Below, one piece after another: positions 7,586 to 17,134 of a DNA stretch of 64,000 nucleotides. Within the stretch, counting starts at the first letter, position 1; each line of letters begins with the position of its first letter. The translations under genes and the position numbers were made by a program. Source of the stretch: Robertmurraya sp047302285 (GTDB taxonomy: Bacteria > Bacillota > Bacilli > Bacillales > Cytobacillaceae); NCBI RefSeq assembly GCF_047302285.1, contig NZ_CP154845.1, positions 2,914,001 through 2,978,000 of the forward strand. Direction: 5' to 3'. The notes under the pieces are model-generated. The model had not been told where the DNA came from and did not search any database. It saw only the letters and a program-made list of their open reading frames with translations.

Positions 7586-9640
7586 TTAATCTAGCTTTTC
7601 TCCTTTTAATACTTCAGATTTATGAAGATATTCTCGTAAAGCTATATACTGGGGTGATTGCCAAAATTCTTCTGATTGAATCATGAGTGTAGCGTCATTT
7701 CTCGCTGTTTCCAGTGTTCGATAATCATGCACCATATCAGCAAGCTTAAATTCTGGAACACCACTTTGTTTTTTTCCGAAAAAATCTCCAGGACCCCTTA
7801 ATTCCAAGTCCTTTTCACTTAATACAAAACCGTCGTTCGTTTCGGTCATAATTTGCATACGTTCTTTTCCAATTTCCGTTTTAGGGTTTGCAAGTAAAAT
7901 ACAATAGGATTGTTCACTCCCCCGCCCTACCCGACCACGGAGCTGGTGAAGCTGAGCTAATCCAAAACGTTCCGCATCATAGATGACCATCAGTGTCGCA
8001 TTGGGCACATTTACTCCGACTTCTACCACTGTTGTGGATACAAGCACCTGAAGTTCATTTTGACTAAATGCTTTCATGACTGTATCTTTCTCGTCTGCAC
8101 TTAATCGTCCATGCATTAATCCTACATCATATCTCCCTTGAAAATAGGTAATAAGAGTCGCATGCACATCTATTGCATTTTGCACGTCAAGTTTATCTGA
8201 TTCCTCGATCAATGGACAAATTACATAAGCTTGCCTACCTTTTGATAATTCCTTTTCCATAAAGACCAATACTCGATCAAGCATATCATGCTTTGCCCAA
8301 TAGGTTTCGATCGACTTTCGCCCTGCTGGCATTTCATCGATGATCGAGACATCCATTTCTCCGAAAACGGTAATGGCAAGTGTTCTTGGGATCGGAGTTG
8401 CCGTCATGAATAGAACATCAGGATTCACTCCTTTTTCACGTAGGACTTTCCGTTGCTCCACCCCAAAGCGATGTTGTTCATCTGTAATGACGAAGCCAAG
8501 CTTATGAAAATGTACCTCATCTTGAATCAAAGCATGAGTACCAATTAAGACGTCAATTTCACCAATCTGAAGTCGTTCTAAGATTTCCTTCCTCCGTTTT
8601 CCTTTGACAGAGCTTGTCAAAAGTTCGCATTGAATATTAAACGGTTGAAGTAGCTCTTTCAATGATTCGGCATGTTGTTCTGCCAAGATTTCTGTCGGCA
8701 CCATAAGCGCGCCTTGAAATCCAGCTGAAATGCTAGCAAAAAGACCAATTGCTGCTACAACTGTTTTTCCAGAACCAACATCCCCCTGAAGGAGCCTACT
8801 CATTCGATACGGTGACTTCATATCGGACAATATTTCATTTACGACTCTTTTTTGTGCATTCGTTAACGGGAAAGGAAGTGAGTCAAGAAAGCCTTTAAGC
8901 TTTTTCAAGTCATAGTTTTGAATAACCCCTTGTGATTGTTCTCTTTCAAACTTCCTTAATGCTTGCATCTTTAATTGAAAGTAAAGAAATTCCTCGTAAA
9001 CAATCCTTCTTCTTGCCTGTTTTATGTCTTGATCATGAGAAGGGAAATGAATCATTCTCAATGATTCTTTCCTACTTGGAAGGCGATACTTTGATAGAAG
9101 ATGCGGTGGCAAGGTTTCAAATATTTGGTCACCAAATTGTTGAAAGGCTAATTGTAAAAAACGACGGATTCCTTTTACCGTTACGCTTCCTTTTACATTA
9201 TAAACAGGAGATAGAGTCTCCTTATTGTTGGATGGACCTATTTTCATTTCCGAGGCTGTGATGGTACGACGATGCATATCCCATTTTCCAGTTACTTGAA
9301 TCGTTTCATTCAGTTGAATCTTATTCTTTAAGTACGGCTGATTAAAGAAGATCACTTGAATTAAAAAATGGTCCACTAATAATTTGATCGTTAGACGGGA
9401 TTTCTTTCTTCCATAGTAAACTAGAGATGGCTCACTTTGTACTTTCCCTTCAAGTGTTAACCTCTCCTCATGCTTCACTTCCGTTAAATCCTTCAGGCGA
9501 TAGTCTTCATAGCGAAATGGATAATGCTCAAGAAGGTCTTCAATGGAATATATATTCATGTCAGCAAATGCTTCTGCTGTTTCATCGCCAATCCCTTTAA
9601 TGTCAGTGATTGATTGTTTTAAATTTATATCTCCGCTCAC
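7586..9640 (-). CDS. recG: ATP-dependent DNA helicase RecG
   Basis: Branch-migration helicase that regresses stalled forks and processes Holliday junctions. 684 residues: N-terminal wedge/OB domain (RYEDYRLKDL ... TGKWDMHRRTI), Walker A GDVGSGKT near 280, DEQH box with RFGVEQR, SF2 motifs VGLMHGRL and QLRGRVGRG, and the C-terminal GPGDFFGKKQSG wedge-contact motif. The start is GTG at 9640 with GGAG 7 nt upstream. In B. subtilis sdaAB-sdaAA lie between fakA and recG; here they are absent. Confidence 0.97.
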   Translation of the reverse strand: MSGDINLKQSITDIKGIGDETAEAFADMNIYSIEDLLEHYPFRYEDYRLKDLTEVKHEERLTLEGKVQSEPSLVYYGRKKSRLTIKLLVDHFLIQVIFFNQPYLKNKIQLNETIQVTGKWDMHRRTITASEMKIGPSNNKETLSPVYNVKGSVTVKGIRRFLQLAFQQFGDQIFETLPPHLLSKYRLPSRKESLRMIHFPSHDQDIKQARRRIVYEEFLYFQLKMQALRKFEREQSQGVIQNYDLKKLKGFLDSLPFPLTNAQKRVVNEILSDMKSPYRMSRLLQGDVGSGKTVVAAIGLFASISAGFQGALMVPTEILAEQHAESLKELLQPFNIQCELLTSSVKGKRRKEILERLQIGEIDVLIGTHALIQDEVHFHKLGFVITDEQHRFGVEQRKVLREKGVNPDVLFMTATPIPRTLAITVFGEMDVSIIDEMPAGRKSIETYWAKHDMLDRVLVFMEKELSKGRQAYVICPLIEESDKLDVQNAIDVHATLITYFQGRYDVGLMHGRLSADEKDTVMKAFSQNELQVLVSTTVVEVGVNVPNATLMVIYDAERFGLAQLHQLRGRVGRGSEQSYCILLANPKTEIGKERMQIMTETNDGFVLSEKDLELRGPGDFFGKKQSGVPEFKLADMVHDYRTLETARNDATLMIQSEEFWQSPQYIALREYLHKSEVLKGEKLD

Positions 9641-9669
9641 CTTTTAGCTCCTCCTTGACTATTGATAAT

Positions 9670-9708
9670 CACAAAAGCATGACTATTTTAGCCATGCTTT
9701 TTGTAGGT
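9670..9708 (-). terminator. fakA terminator
   Basis: An AAAGCATG...CATGCTTT stem with an A/T-rich loop lies about 25 nt beyond the fakA stop and is followed by TTTTGTG on the minus strand. The plus strand also carries a T run, so it may work in both directions, although only minus-strand genes flank it. Confidence 0.7.
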
Positions 9709-9730
9709 TATCATTTAGAAGGTTATGGAC

Positions 9731-11404
9731 TTACTCGATGGAGAAAATAAATGCATATAATGGCTGTTTCCCATCATGCACTTCAATTTCAACATCTTCA
9801 AATTGTTGCTCAACAAATTCAATCACTGATTGAACATTTTCATCTGTCGCATCTTCACCTTTTAGAATCGTCAAGATCTCAGCATCTTCATCAAGCATAT
9901 TTTTAAGTAGTTCAATAGCAGCTGCAGTTAGTTCCTTGTCCTTTAAGACAATTTTCCCATCAGCAATGCCCATGTAATCATCTTTTTCAATCTCTATGCC
10001 GTCAATATTCGTATCACGGACCGCATAAGTGATTTGTCCTGTTTTTACATGACTGAACGCTTCTGTCATACCTTCTTTATTGGCTTTGAGATCAGCAGTT
10101 GGGTTAAAAGCAAGAAGTGCAGCCAATCCTTGAGGAACGGTTTTCGTTGGAACAACGATGACATCTTCTTCAGAAACCTCTGCTGCTTGTTCTGCGGCCA
10201 TAATAATGTTCTTATTATTTGGCATGATGATGACCTTTTCAGCATTGATCTCTTTAATTGCTTTTACAATGTCCTCTGTACTTGGATTCATTGTTTGGCC
10301 ACCCTCAATGACAGCATGAGCACCAATACTTCTAAATAACTCAGCGATCCCACTTCCCATGGAGACGGTCACAATTCCATACTCAAGCTTTTCTGCACGT
10401 TTTGCAGGAGCTTCAGCACGGTGTTGTTCACCAACAATATTGGTATGCTGTTCACGCATATTTTCAATTTTCATGTTGATTAAGCTACCATATTTTTGTC
10501 CATAAGATAAACAGGTCCCTGGCTGCTCTGAGTGAATATGTACTTTAACAACGTTCTCATCAGCAATAACTAATAAAGAATCACCATATTTACTCAAATC
10601 CTGACGAAAATCTTCTTCCTCAAATGGATTTTGAGAGAGCTTTTCAGATTCAAATTTAACCATGAACTCTGTACAATAGCCAAATTCAATATCCTCTGTG
10701 TTAATATGCCCTTGAACATTCATATGATGTTCGGCACTAACAAGCTCATCCATGCTCGGCAATTCAGATGGATTTTCAGGTAATTGTTCACCTTTTAAGT
10801 TAGCTAAGAAACCTTCATAGACAAAGACTAGTCCTTGACCACCACTGTCTACTACTCCGACCTCTTTTAGAACTGGAAGTAAATCAGGTGTTCTTTTTAG
10901 CGATGCTTTCGCTTCTTTCACAACCTCTTCCATGATCTTGACGATATCATCGCTTTGATCTGCAACTTCTACTGCATGCTTAGCTGCATCCTTAGCTACT
11001 GTAAGAATGGTACCTTCAACAGGCTTCATAACTGCTTTATAAGCTGTTTGTACACCTGCTTCAAAAGCTTGAGCAAATTCAGTCGCATTAATTTCACTTT
11101 TTTGTTCAATAAACTTTGAGAATCCACGAAATAATTGGGAAAGGATAACCCCAGAGTTACCACGTGCTCCCATTAGGAGACCTTTCGATAAAGCAAGACC
11201 AACACGTCCGATATGGTCCTGAACATTATTTCTAACTTCCTTTGCACCAGAAGTCATCGATAAGTTCATATTCGTTCCAGTATCTCCATCTGGAACTGGA
11301 AAAACGTTTAACGCATCCACATATTTAGCATTTGTGGACAAATGATTCGCCCCAACGGCGACCATTTCTGCAAAACGTTTTCCGTCTAAAGTTTTCATAG
11401 ACAC
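9731..11404 (-). CDS. fakA: Fatty acid kinase subunit FakA (DhaK/DhaL-like, YloV)
   Basis: ATP-binding subunit of fatty acid kinase, which phosphorylates exogenous fatty acids held by FakB proteins to give acyl-phosphate, the same intermediate PlsX makes. 557 residues: N-terminal DhaL-type nucleotide domain with FPVPDGDTGTNMNLSM (Mg2+-binding Asp residues) and MGARGNSGVILSQ, a middle domain, and a C-terminal DegV-like domain ending HDGKQPLYAF. Start is GTG at 11404, 7 nt after GAGGAGG. Sits 15 nt after yloU as in many Firmicutes. Confidence 0.95.
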   Translation of the reverse strand: MSMKTLDGKRFAEMVAVGANHLSTNAKYVDALNVFPVPDGDTGTNMNLSMTSGAKEVRNNVQDHIGRVGLALSKGLLMGARGNSGVILSQLFRGFSKFIEQKSEINATEFAQAFEAGVQTAYKAVMKPVEGTILTVAKDAAKHAVEVADQSDDIVKIMEEVVKEAKASLKRTPDLLPVLKEVGVVDSGGQGLVFVYEGFLANLKGEQLPENPSELPSMDELVSAEHHMNVQGHINTEDIEFGYCTEFMVKFESEKLSQNPFEEEDFRQDLSKYGDSLLVIADENVVKVHIHSEQPGTCLSYGQKYGSLINMKIENMREQHTNIVGEQHRAEAPAKRAEKLEYGIVTVSMGSGIAELFRSIGAHAVIEGGQTMNPSTEDIVKAIKEINAEKVIIMPNNKNIIMAAEQAAEVSEEDVIVVPTKTVPQGLAALLAFNPTADLKANKEGMTEAFSHVKTGQITYAVRDTNIDGIEIEKDDYMGIADGKIVLKDKELTAAAIELLKNMLDEDAEILTILKGEDATDENVQSVIEFVEQQFEDVEIEVHDGKQPLYAFIFSIE

Positions 11405-11419
11405 TAAACTTCCTCCTCA

Positions 11420-11782
11420 CTACGGGTTCGTAACACGAACGCCTTGAACAAATATATTTACCGATTCCACACTAAGTCCGACCGTTTTGTCCAACGTATA
11501 TCGTACTTTAGATTGAACATTGTGCGCTACTTCGGAAATTTTCGTTCCATAACTTACGATAATATACATATCAATATGCACATCATCATTTTCTTGGCGA
11601 ACGATGACACCACGTGTGAAATTTTCCCTACGTAGTATGTCAGTTAATCCATCTTTAATTTGATGTTTTGACGCCATTCCTACTATACCATAACAGTCAA
11701 CTGCTGCTCCACCTGCAATTGTAGCAATTACATCATTTGAAATATCAATTTGTCCGTAGTTCGTTTTCAATTCAATGGACAC
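11420..11782 (-). CDS. yloU: Asp23/Gls24-family envelope stress protein YloU
   Basis: 120-residue Asp23/Gls24-family (DUF322) protein, probably membrane- or envelope-associated; exact role unknown. Contains ATIAGGAAVDCYGIVGMAS and IDMYIIVSYGTKISEVAHNVQ, typical of the family. I placed the start at GTG 11782 (VSIELKTNYGQI), because AAAGGGGG lies 7 nt upstream and this matches the family N-terminus. The longer frame starting at 11845 adds 21 residues with no homologous look. Probably co-transcribed with fakA. Confidence 0.9.
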   Translation of the reverse strand: MSIELKTNYGQIDISNDVIATIAGGAAVDCYGIVGMASKHQIKDGLTDILRRENFTRGVIVRQENDDVHIDMYIIVSYGTKISEVAHNVQSKVRYTLDKTVGLSVESVNIFVQGVRVTNP

Positions 11783-12228
11783 AGGTCTTCCCCCTTTGGA
11801 AATTACTCCGTTTTGAATGACGATCCATTTATGGAAGCCATCCAACTGAGTTGATCTTCATAATGTACTATACCCTTAAAAAGCATTACTTGAACAATTA
11901 TTATGAAATTATTTCAACTATAGCCATTTTACTATAATGATTTCAAATTTGAAAGTGCTACGAAGGAACACTACATGAAAAGAAGACTGGATCAAACCAT
12001 CCATTTGCCATTATCCATTCACAAAACAATGCTGTCAAGGTAATTTTCTTGAAACTCTTCTATATCCCTATTGCAATCCGAATGTTTGTATGATAAATTA
12101 TTAAAGTATCTTTTAATGGTCGAAAAATGTTTCTTAATTTTTCGCATTAAATTAAAAATGGCAAGATTCATTGCGCACAATGTATAGGTTGAAATGATAC
12201 GCCTTTCATAGTAAGGGGGGAAATAAAT
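11783..12228. other. Divergent intergenic region yloU-rpmB
   Basis: 446 nt with no credible gene. It must carry the divergent promoters. On the minus strand an extended-type TATAGT (about 11867-11872) with a poor -35 is a weak candidate for yloU; on the plus strand TTGCGC and TGATAC near 12170-12200 could serve rpmB. A 14-bp palindrome TTTCAAATTTGAAA lies at 11941-11954. None of these is strong. Confidence 0.4.
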
Positions 12229-12417
12229 ATGCCACGTCAATGTGTAATCACTGGTAAAAAAACAACTTCAGGTAATGCACGTTCTCACGCTATGAACGCG
12301 AACAAGCGTACATGGGGTGCAAACCTTCAAAAAGTACGTATTCTTGTTAACGGTAAGCCTAAGCGTGTTTGGGTTTCTGCAAGAGCGCTTAAATCAGGTA
12401 AAGTTGAACGCGTATAA
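12229..12417 (+). CDS. rpmB: 50S ribosomal protein L28
   Basis: 62-residue basic ribosomal protein L28, with MPRQCVITGKKTTSGNARSHAMN, typical of the bacterial family. The early cysteine is kept (MPRQC) but the full four-Cys zinc set is not. A strong AAGGGGGG site precedes the ATG by 8 nt. One of only two genes on the plus strand here, divergent from yloU as in B. subtilis, with its own terminator. Confidence 0.98.
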   Translation: MPRQCVITGKKTTSGNARSHAMNANKRTWGANLQKVRILVNGKPKRVWVSARALKSGKVERV

Positions 12418-12425
12418 GTAAGATG

Positions 12426-12453
12426 AGAGCATCCTCATAGATGCTCTTTTCTT
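12426..12453 (+). terminator. rpmB terminator
   Basis: AGAGCATC / GATGCTCT 8-bp stem with a 6-nt loop followed by TTTCTT, starting 8 nt past the rpmB stop. Confidence 0.8.
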
Positions 12454-12526
12454 ATGCCCTAAAATCCCTTACATCCATTAGTTAGTTTGTCCAATTTTAT
12501 TTAATACATTGGATTTTTCTCAACAG

Positions 12527-12558
12527 GAAAAAACACCTCATTAAATTTATGAGGTGCA
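12527..12558 (-). terminator. spoVM terminator
   Basis: CACCTCAT / ATGAGGTG stem with a short A/T loop, followed on the minus strand by TTTTTTCC. Lies about 30 nt past the spoVM stop and converges with the rpmB terminator. Confidence 0.8.
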
Positions 12559-12586
12559 CAAAGTTTACTCTCAAAATCGCTCTACA

Positions 12587-12667
12587 TTAGCCCTTTTTGA
12601 ACGTTCCCAACATGGCCCGGACGATGCCACCAAGAAATTTCGGAAGTTTAATTGTATAAAATTTCAT
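12587..12667 (-). CDS. spoVM: Stage V sporulation protein SpoVM (26 aa)
   Basis: Amphipathic 26-residue peptide that recognises the positively curved forespore outer membrane and anchors the SpoIVA coat basement layer. Translation begins MKFYTIKLPKFLGG and continues IVRAMLGTFKKG, nearly identical to B. subtilis SpoVM, including Pro9. Two ATGs are adjacent (12670 and 12667); the second is preferred because AAGGAGGG is then 5 nt away and it gives the conserved N-terminus. Lies between thiN and rpmB exactly as in B. subtilis. Easily missed because of its length. Confidence 0.95.
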   Translation of the reverse strand: MKFYTIKLPKFLGGIVRAMLGTFKKG

Positions 12668-12748
12668 CATGTCCCTCCTTACCATCTCACGCATACAGCA
12701 TATACCTACGTAATGCCTTAACTATTATATTCTTACAAGTAAAATTAG

Positions 12749-13393
12749 TTAATCATTGCTCCTTACCACCAATAATATGCCTTTCGTAAAAGAAAAAGTA
12801 CCATTATCATTAATAAGTTCATTACTAATACATAGTGTGGAAGTAAGCGGAATATGACGATCTTTTAATGGATATTTAAAACCTGTAAGCGTTAGACCTT
12901 CGACATCGCTAGAAAAGGGGATAAAAGAAATGAATTTTTTATTCGCATTCTTCTCTATTTGGTGAACTCCTGGTCCTTTCGCAAAAATAATATTTTGCTT
13001 ATCAATGATTTCGATGTCACAACTTATATCGTTCAAAAAGGGTCTGATGATTAATTGAACATTGCCAAAAAAATGATCCAACCTTCCACCAGTCCCACCG
13101 AGAATGCGAATTTTATCTGGGTTCTGTTCTAAAGCCCAGCTCATCGCAAGTTCCATATCTGGTTCATCCTTTTCCGGCTTAAATGTTCTAATGTTTTTCA
13201 CCTTCGAACGGATCACATCCCATTCTTGTTCTGTCACAGAGTCAAAATCACCAAAAGCGTAGTCTGGTTGGATTCCATTGTTTAAGAGGATTGTGACTCC
13301 TTTGTCAACTCCCACCCAAATACTATCCTTTGTCAACTCTGTAAGTTCTGGCAGATGCTCCACAGGACCACCTGCGACAATATTAATATTCAT
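12749..13393 (-). CDS. thiN: Thiamine pyrophosphokinase
   Basis: Converts thiamine plus ATP to thiamine diphosphate. 214 residues with the TPK catalytic-domain features: GVDKGVTILLNNGIQPDYAFGDFDSV at 28-53, EKDEPDMELAMSWAL, and ILGGTGGRLDHFFGN near 97-111, followed by the C-terminal vitamin-binding domain. Located between rpe and spoVM, 107 nt after the rpe stop. Confidence 0.95.
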   Translation of the reverse strand: MNINIVAGGPVEHLPELTELTKDSIWVGVDKGVTILLNNGIQPDYAFGDFDSVTEQEWDVIRSKVKNIRTFKPEKDEPDMELAMSWALEQNPDKIRILGGTGGRLDHFFGNVQLIIRPFLNDISCDIEIIDKQNIIFAKGPGVHQIEKNANKKFISFIPFSSDVEGLTLTGFKYPLKDRHIPLTSTLCISNELINDNGTFSFTKGILLVVRSND

Positions 13394-13442
13394 TCCTCCA
13401 CCCTCTTAAAATGATTAATTGCCCTAATACCTTAGAAAATCT

Positions 13443-13476
13443 ATGAAAAAAGCCAGCTTTTTGACAGCTGACTTTG
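13443..13476 (-). terminator. rpe terminator
   Basis: AAGTCAGC / GCTGGCTT 8-bp stem (one G-U) followed by TTTTTT on the minus strand, about 25 nt after the rpe stop. Confidence 0.75.
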
Positions 13477-13500
13477 ACACTTTGGCTCTTTCGAAGTTTC

Positions 13501-14145
13501 TTATCCTCTTAATACTTCAATGGCAAGCTTTCGATCTTTTTCGTTATAGATTGCCGAACCTGCAACAAGGACATTTGCTCCAGCCTCCATACAGAGTTTG
13601 GCCGTTTCTTCGTTCACACCACCATCGACCTCTATCTCAGTCTTCAAGCCTCTAGCCTCAATGATTTCTTTCACTTCTTTAATTTTCGGAAGTACAGAAT
13701 GGATGAACTTTTGTCCCCCAAAACCTGGATTAACCGTCATTAAGAGAACCATATCAACATCATCAATGATCGGCTTAATCATTTCAACAGAAGTAGCTGG
13801 ATTCAAAACGACTCCCGCTTTAACCCCAAGTGATTTAATGTTTTGAATGGTGCGATGCAGATGCTTACAAGCTTCGACATGAACCGTGATAAAATCAGCT
13901 CCTGCTTTTGCAAATGCTTCTACATATTGATCAGGATTCTCGATCATGAGATGAACATCTAATGGAAGAGTTGTTACCGGTCTAATTGCCTCTACAATAA
14001 GAGGTCCAATTGTAATATTCGGTACAAAATGACCGTCCATCACATCGATATGGATATAGTCTGCGCCGCCTTGTTCCACATCCTTAATCTCTTCACCTAA
14101 TTTGGAGAAATCAGCGGATAAAATTGAAGGTGCGATTTTTACCAT
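13501..14145 (-). CDS. rpe: Ribulose-phosphate 3-epimerase
   Basis: Interconverts ribulose 5-phosphate and xylulose 5-phosphate in the pentose phosphate pathway. 214-residue TIM barrel: APSILSADFSKLGEE, the metal/catalytic segments HIDVMDGHFVPN and LDVHLMIENP, MTVNPGFGGQKF, and EVDGGVN with the second catalytic Asp. Two nt downstream of rsgA, so the pair is one transcript. Confidence 0.97.
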   Translation of the reverse strand: MVKIAPSILSADFSKLGEEIKDVEQGGADYIHIDVMDGHFVPNITIGPLIVEAIRPVTTLPLDVHLMIENPDQYVEAFAKAGADFITVHVEACKHLHRTIQNIKSLGVKAGVVLNPATSVEMIKPIIDDVDMVLLMTVNPGFGGQKFIHSVLPKIKEVKEIIEARGLKTEIEVDGGVNEETAKLCMEAGANVLVAGSAIYNEKDRKLAIEVLRG

Positions 14146-14147
14146 TA

Positions 14148-15032
14148 CTAATACCTCGGCTTTCTATCTTTGATTTCTTGCAGAAACTGCTTGTAATGCT
14201 CATACCGATATTTAGGAATATCGCTTGCTTCTACAGCTTCTTTGACCGCACATTTGGGCTCTTGCATATGCAAACAGCCTCTAAACTTACATGATTCACT
14301 TACTTTTTCAATCTCAGGAAAACAATAATTTAAATCTTCCATTTCGAGTTCCATAAATTCTAAGGAACTAAATCCAGGAGTGTCAGCTACCAATCCGGCA
14401 CCAATCTCAATGAGCTCTACATGTCGAGTCGTATGCTTTCCACGTCCCAAATGGGAAGAGATCATATTCGTTTCGAGATCTAAATCTGGCTTCAATACAT
14501 TAAGCAAAGAAGATTTCCCTACTCCAGATTGCCCTGCAAAGACTGAAATTTCATCCTCTAATAAGGGGAGAAGTTTTTCCACACCATCCTCTGTCACAGA
14601 GGATGTTAATAGAACATGATAGCCTGCACTTTCATAGTCTTTAACATAAGCCATAATGCGCTCCCGTTCCACTTCGTTAATTAAATCCATTTTAGATATA
14701 CAAATAATCGGACGAATTCGATTAAATTCTATTAATACGAGAAAGCGATCCAATAAAGCTGTGCTAAAATCTGGCTCAACTGCAGAAAAAATCAAAATTG
14801 CTTGATCGACATTTGCGATCGGTGGGCGCACGAGTTCATTCTTCCGTTCTTTAATTTCGAGAATGTATCCTTCTGTGTCATTATCAGCTTGGAATACTAC
14901 TTCATCCCCGACAAGTGGAGTTATCTTTTTCTTTCGAAAAACACCTCGTCCCCTGCATTGAACAATTCTTTTATCATTCGTTAAAACATAATAAAACCCG
15001 GCTAACGCTTTAATAATTTTGCCCTCAGGCAT
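14148..15032 (-). CDS. rsgA: Ribosome small-subunit GTPase RsgA (CpgA)
   Basis: Circularly permuted GTPase acting in late 30S maturation. 294 residues: N-terminal OB fold, then G4 (CISKMD), G1 (AGQSGVGKSS), and G3 (DTPGF) in permuted order, and a C-terminal zinc site CFPEIEKVSESCKFRGC with a following His and Cys. The B. subtilis homologue is a PrkC substrate, in keeping with its place directly after prkC-prpC. Confidence 0.96.
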   Translation of the reverse strand: MPEGKIIKALAGFYYVLTNDKRIVQCRGRGVFRKKKITPLVGDEVVFQADNDTEGYILEIKERKNELVRPPIANVDQAILIFSAVEPDFSTALLDRFLVLIEFNRIRPIICISKMDLINEVERERIMAYVKDYESAGYHVLLTSSVTEDGVEKLLPLLEDEISVFAGQSGVGKSSLLNVLKPDLDLETNMISSHLGRGKHTTRHVELIEIGAGLVADTPGFSSLEFMELEMEDLNYCFPEIEKVSESCKFRGCLHMQEPKCAVKEAVEASDIPKYRYEHYKQFLQEIKDRKPRY

Positions 15033-15054
15033 ATATACACTCCTTTTGAAAGTA

Positions 15055-15094
15055 TTCTTAAAGAAAAGGGAGATTTACTCCCTCTTCTTTAAGA
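15055..15094 (-). terminator. Hairpin between prkC and rsgA
   Basis: A 13-bp stem (AAAGAAGAGGGAG with CTCCCTTTTCTTT, 5-nt loop) lies about 35 nt past the prkC stop. Only a weak T run follows, so it may be a leaky terminator or an mRNA-stabilising hairpin. Confidence 0.5.
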
Positions 15095-15128
15095 AATACA
15101 AAGCGAAGTACAGAGGAAGAAATCTTTA

Positions 15129-17129
15129 TTAATCCTCTGGATATGGAACTGTTTTGTCAATAATAACCCGACCATCAACAATGACTTTATAGCCCGCTTT
15201 TCGATCATGGGCAACCTTCAAGGTAATCTTAATCGTTCGAGGTTCCATAATTTCAAACGTATCGTATGGTACCGTACTGCTATTTATCATATCTTCAACA
15301 AAGATTTGTACGGTCTGCGGAGTATCTTCTTCAGTAGGTTCATAAGGGATGGCTACTTCTTCGATAACATCCTTCGGTGGGATTTCCTCTTTCCCTTTCG
15401 AAATCGTTACGGAAACTTTCTCTCCCTTTTTCAATTCTGTACCTGCTTTCGGCTCTTGGGAGATGACCAATCCTTTATCCACTGAATCATGAAATTCTTC
15501 TTTTGCAATGTCTACAAACAGCCCGACAGAAGCAGCATATTCCTCCAAGCCTTTGGCATTATAACCTGATAAGTCCTTCAATTGAACGATTTCTGGACCT
15601 TTACTTACAGTAAATTCAAGAACCGTATCCTCTGGAATAACTAAATCCCCTGGGGTATAGGATTGATTGATAATGACACCAGCAGGTACTTCATCATCAT
15701 TTACTTCGTTCTTTACGATATCCTTGAATTTTCGCTCCCTGTTGTCTAATAGCTGATAAACGTCTTCAAAACTACGTCCTGTATAGTCCAATAACTCTAC
15801 TTTTTCTTTTCCAGTACTCACATAAAGATCAATTGACGTACCTTCTTTATGTAATTGACCAGCTTTAGGATCAGTTCTAATCACATGTCCTTCTTCAATT
15901 TCTTCATCTGGAAGTTCATTAGTATCACCAATCACAAACCCTAACCCCACTAACTCTTCAATCGCCTCTTCCAATTCCATCGTTGCTACATCTGGTACTT
16001 CGACCTCATCAGGTGCCAACAGGTCTGGTAAGATCGTCACAACCGAAACAGCCAGTATAATAAGGACTACGAAAACAGAAACTAGAACGATAGGCCATTT
16101 CTTCCGTTTCTTTTTTTGCTTGTCTTTATTTTTCGCCTTCTTGTCCTTAGCCTCATTTTGTTGATCTGATGATTCAGGTTGAGCCGCTTCTTTTCCATGA
16201 ACGAGCGTTTCGTCTAGATTTCCGTAAGTACGGTCATTCGTAATAACGGGAATCGCCTTTGTTGCATCATTATCTTCCGGAAGAATAAAACGTTCCTCAT
16301 TCATTCTAGATGGGTCTAAAGCAGTTCTTAAATCATGCTCCATTTCTTCTGCACTATCATAGCGATGAAAAGGGTCTTTTGCAGTCGCCTTCAAGACAAT
16401 GTTTTCAACGCTTTGTGGAATCGATGGATACCAACGGCGAATCGATGGTGTTTCTGATTGAAGATGCTTAAGGGCAATCGATACAGCAGATTCACCTGAA
16501 AATGGGAGTCTACCTGTTAATAATTCAAACATCACAATCCCAAGTGAATAAATATCGGATTTTTTGTTTGCCATTCCTCCACGTGCTTGTTCTGGTGACA
16601 GGTAGTGAACGGAACCTAGTACTGAATTTGTCTGCGTAATACTTGTCGCACTTAATGCCATTGCAATCCCAAAATCAGTTATCTTCACATTGCCTTCCCG
16701 ATCAACTAAAATATTATGCGGTTTAACATCACGGTGCACAATATGATTTTGATGTGCATGGGAAATGGCCGAAGTAAGCTGCTGCATTATATCTAAAACG
16801 GTTTCGACTCTCACCGGAGAATGTTGTTGGATATATTGCTTTAATGTTTGCCCATCTACATATTCCATCACAATATAATAAATCGAATCTTCTTCCCCAA
16901 CATCGTAAATGTTTACGATATTTGGATGAGCGAGGCTTGTCGCAGATTGGGCCTCACGATGAAAACGGCGAATAAATTCTTCATCATTGGAAAAGTCAAG
17001 ACGGAGTACTTTCACGGCCACATCCCGATCTAGAATCATGTCATGAGCTAAATATACGTTAGCCATTCCTCCTCCGCCAATCATATCGAGGACCTTGTAG
17101 CGACCACTAATTCTTTTACCGATCAACAT
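15129..17129 (-). CDS. prkC: PASTA-domain Ser/Thr protein kinase PrkC
   Basis: Membrane Ser/Thr kinase that senses muropeptides and cell-wall state. 666 residues: N-terminal Hanks kinase domain (GGGGMANVYLA glycine loop, AVKVLR lysine, HRDVKPHNIL, DFGIA, SPEQARG), a Lys-rich juxtamembrane stretch, one membrane helix (WPIVLVSVFVVLIILAVSVV, about 345-368), three extracellular PASTA repeats, and a C-terminal Ig-like segment. Length and order match B. subtilis PrkC (648). It follows its phosphatase prpC by 5 nt. Confidence 0.97.
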   Translation of the reverse strand: MLIGKRISGRYKVLDMIGGGGMANVYLAHDMILDRDVAVKVLRLDFSNDEEFIRRFHREAQSATSLAHPNIVNIYDVGEEDSIYYIVMEYVDGQTLKQYIQQHSPVRVETVLDIMQQLTSAISHAHQNHIVHRDVKPHNILVDREGNVKITDFGIAMALSATSITQTNSVLGSVHYLSPEQARGGMANKKSDIYSLGIVMFELLTGRLPFSGESAVSIALKHLQSETPSIRRWYPSIPQSVENIVLKATAKDPFHRYDSAEEMEHDLRTALDPSRMNEERFILPEDNDATKAIPVITNDRTYGNLDETLVHGKEAAQPESSDQQNEAKDKKAKNKDKQKKKRKKWPIVLVSVFVVLIILAVSVVTILPDLLAPDEVEVPDVATMELEEAIEELVGLGFVIGDTNELPDEEIEEGHVIRTDPKAGQLHKEGTSIDLYVSTGKEKVELLDYTGRSFEDVYQLLDNRERKFKDIVKNEVNDDEVPAGVIINQSYTPGDLVIPEDTVLEFTVSKGPEIVQLKDLSGYNAKGLEEYAASVGLFVDIAKEEFHDSVDKGLVISQEPKAGTELKKGEKVSVTISKGKEEIPPKDVIEEVAIPYEPTEEDTPQTVQIFVEDMINSSTVPYDTFEIMEPRTIKITLKVAHDRKAGYKVIVDGRVIIDKTVPYPED

Positions 17130-17134
17130 TCACA

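Noticed and set aside
12019..12240. 73-residue minus-strand frame in the yloU-rpmB gap
   Set aside because: It overlaps the rpmB start and ribosome-binding site, has no good initiation site and no recognisable sequence.
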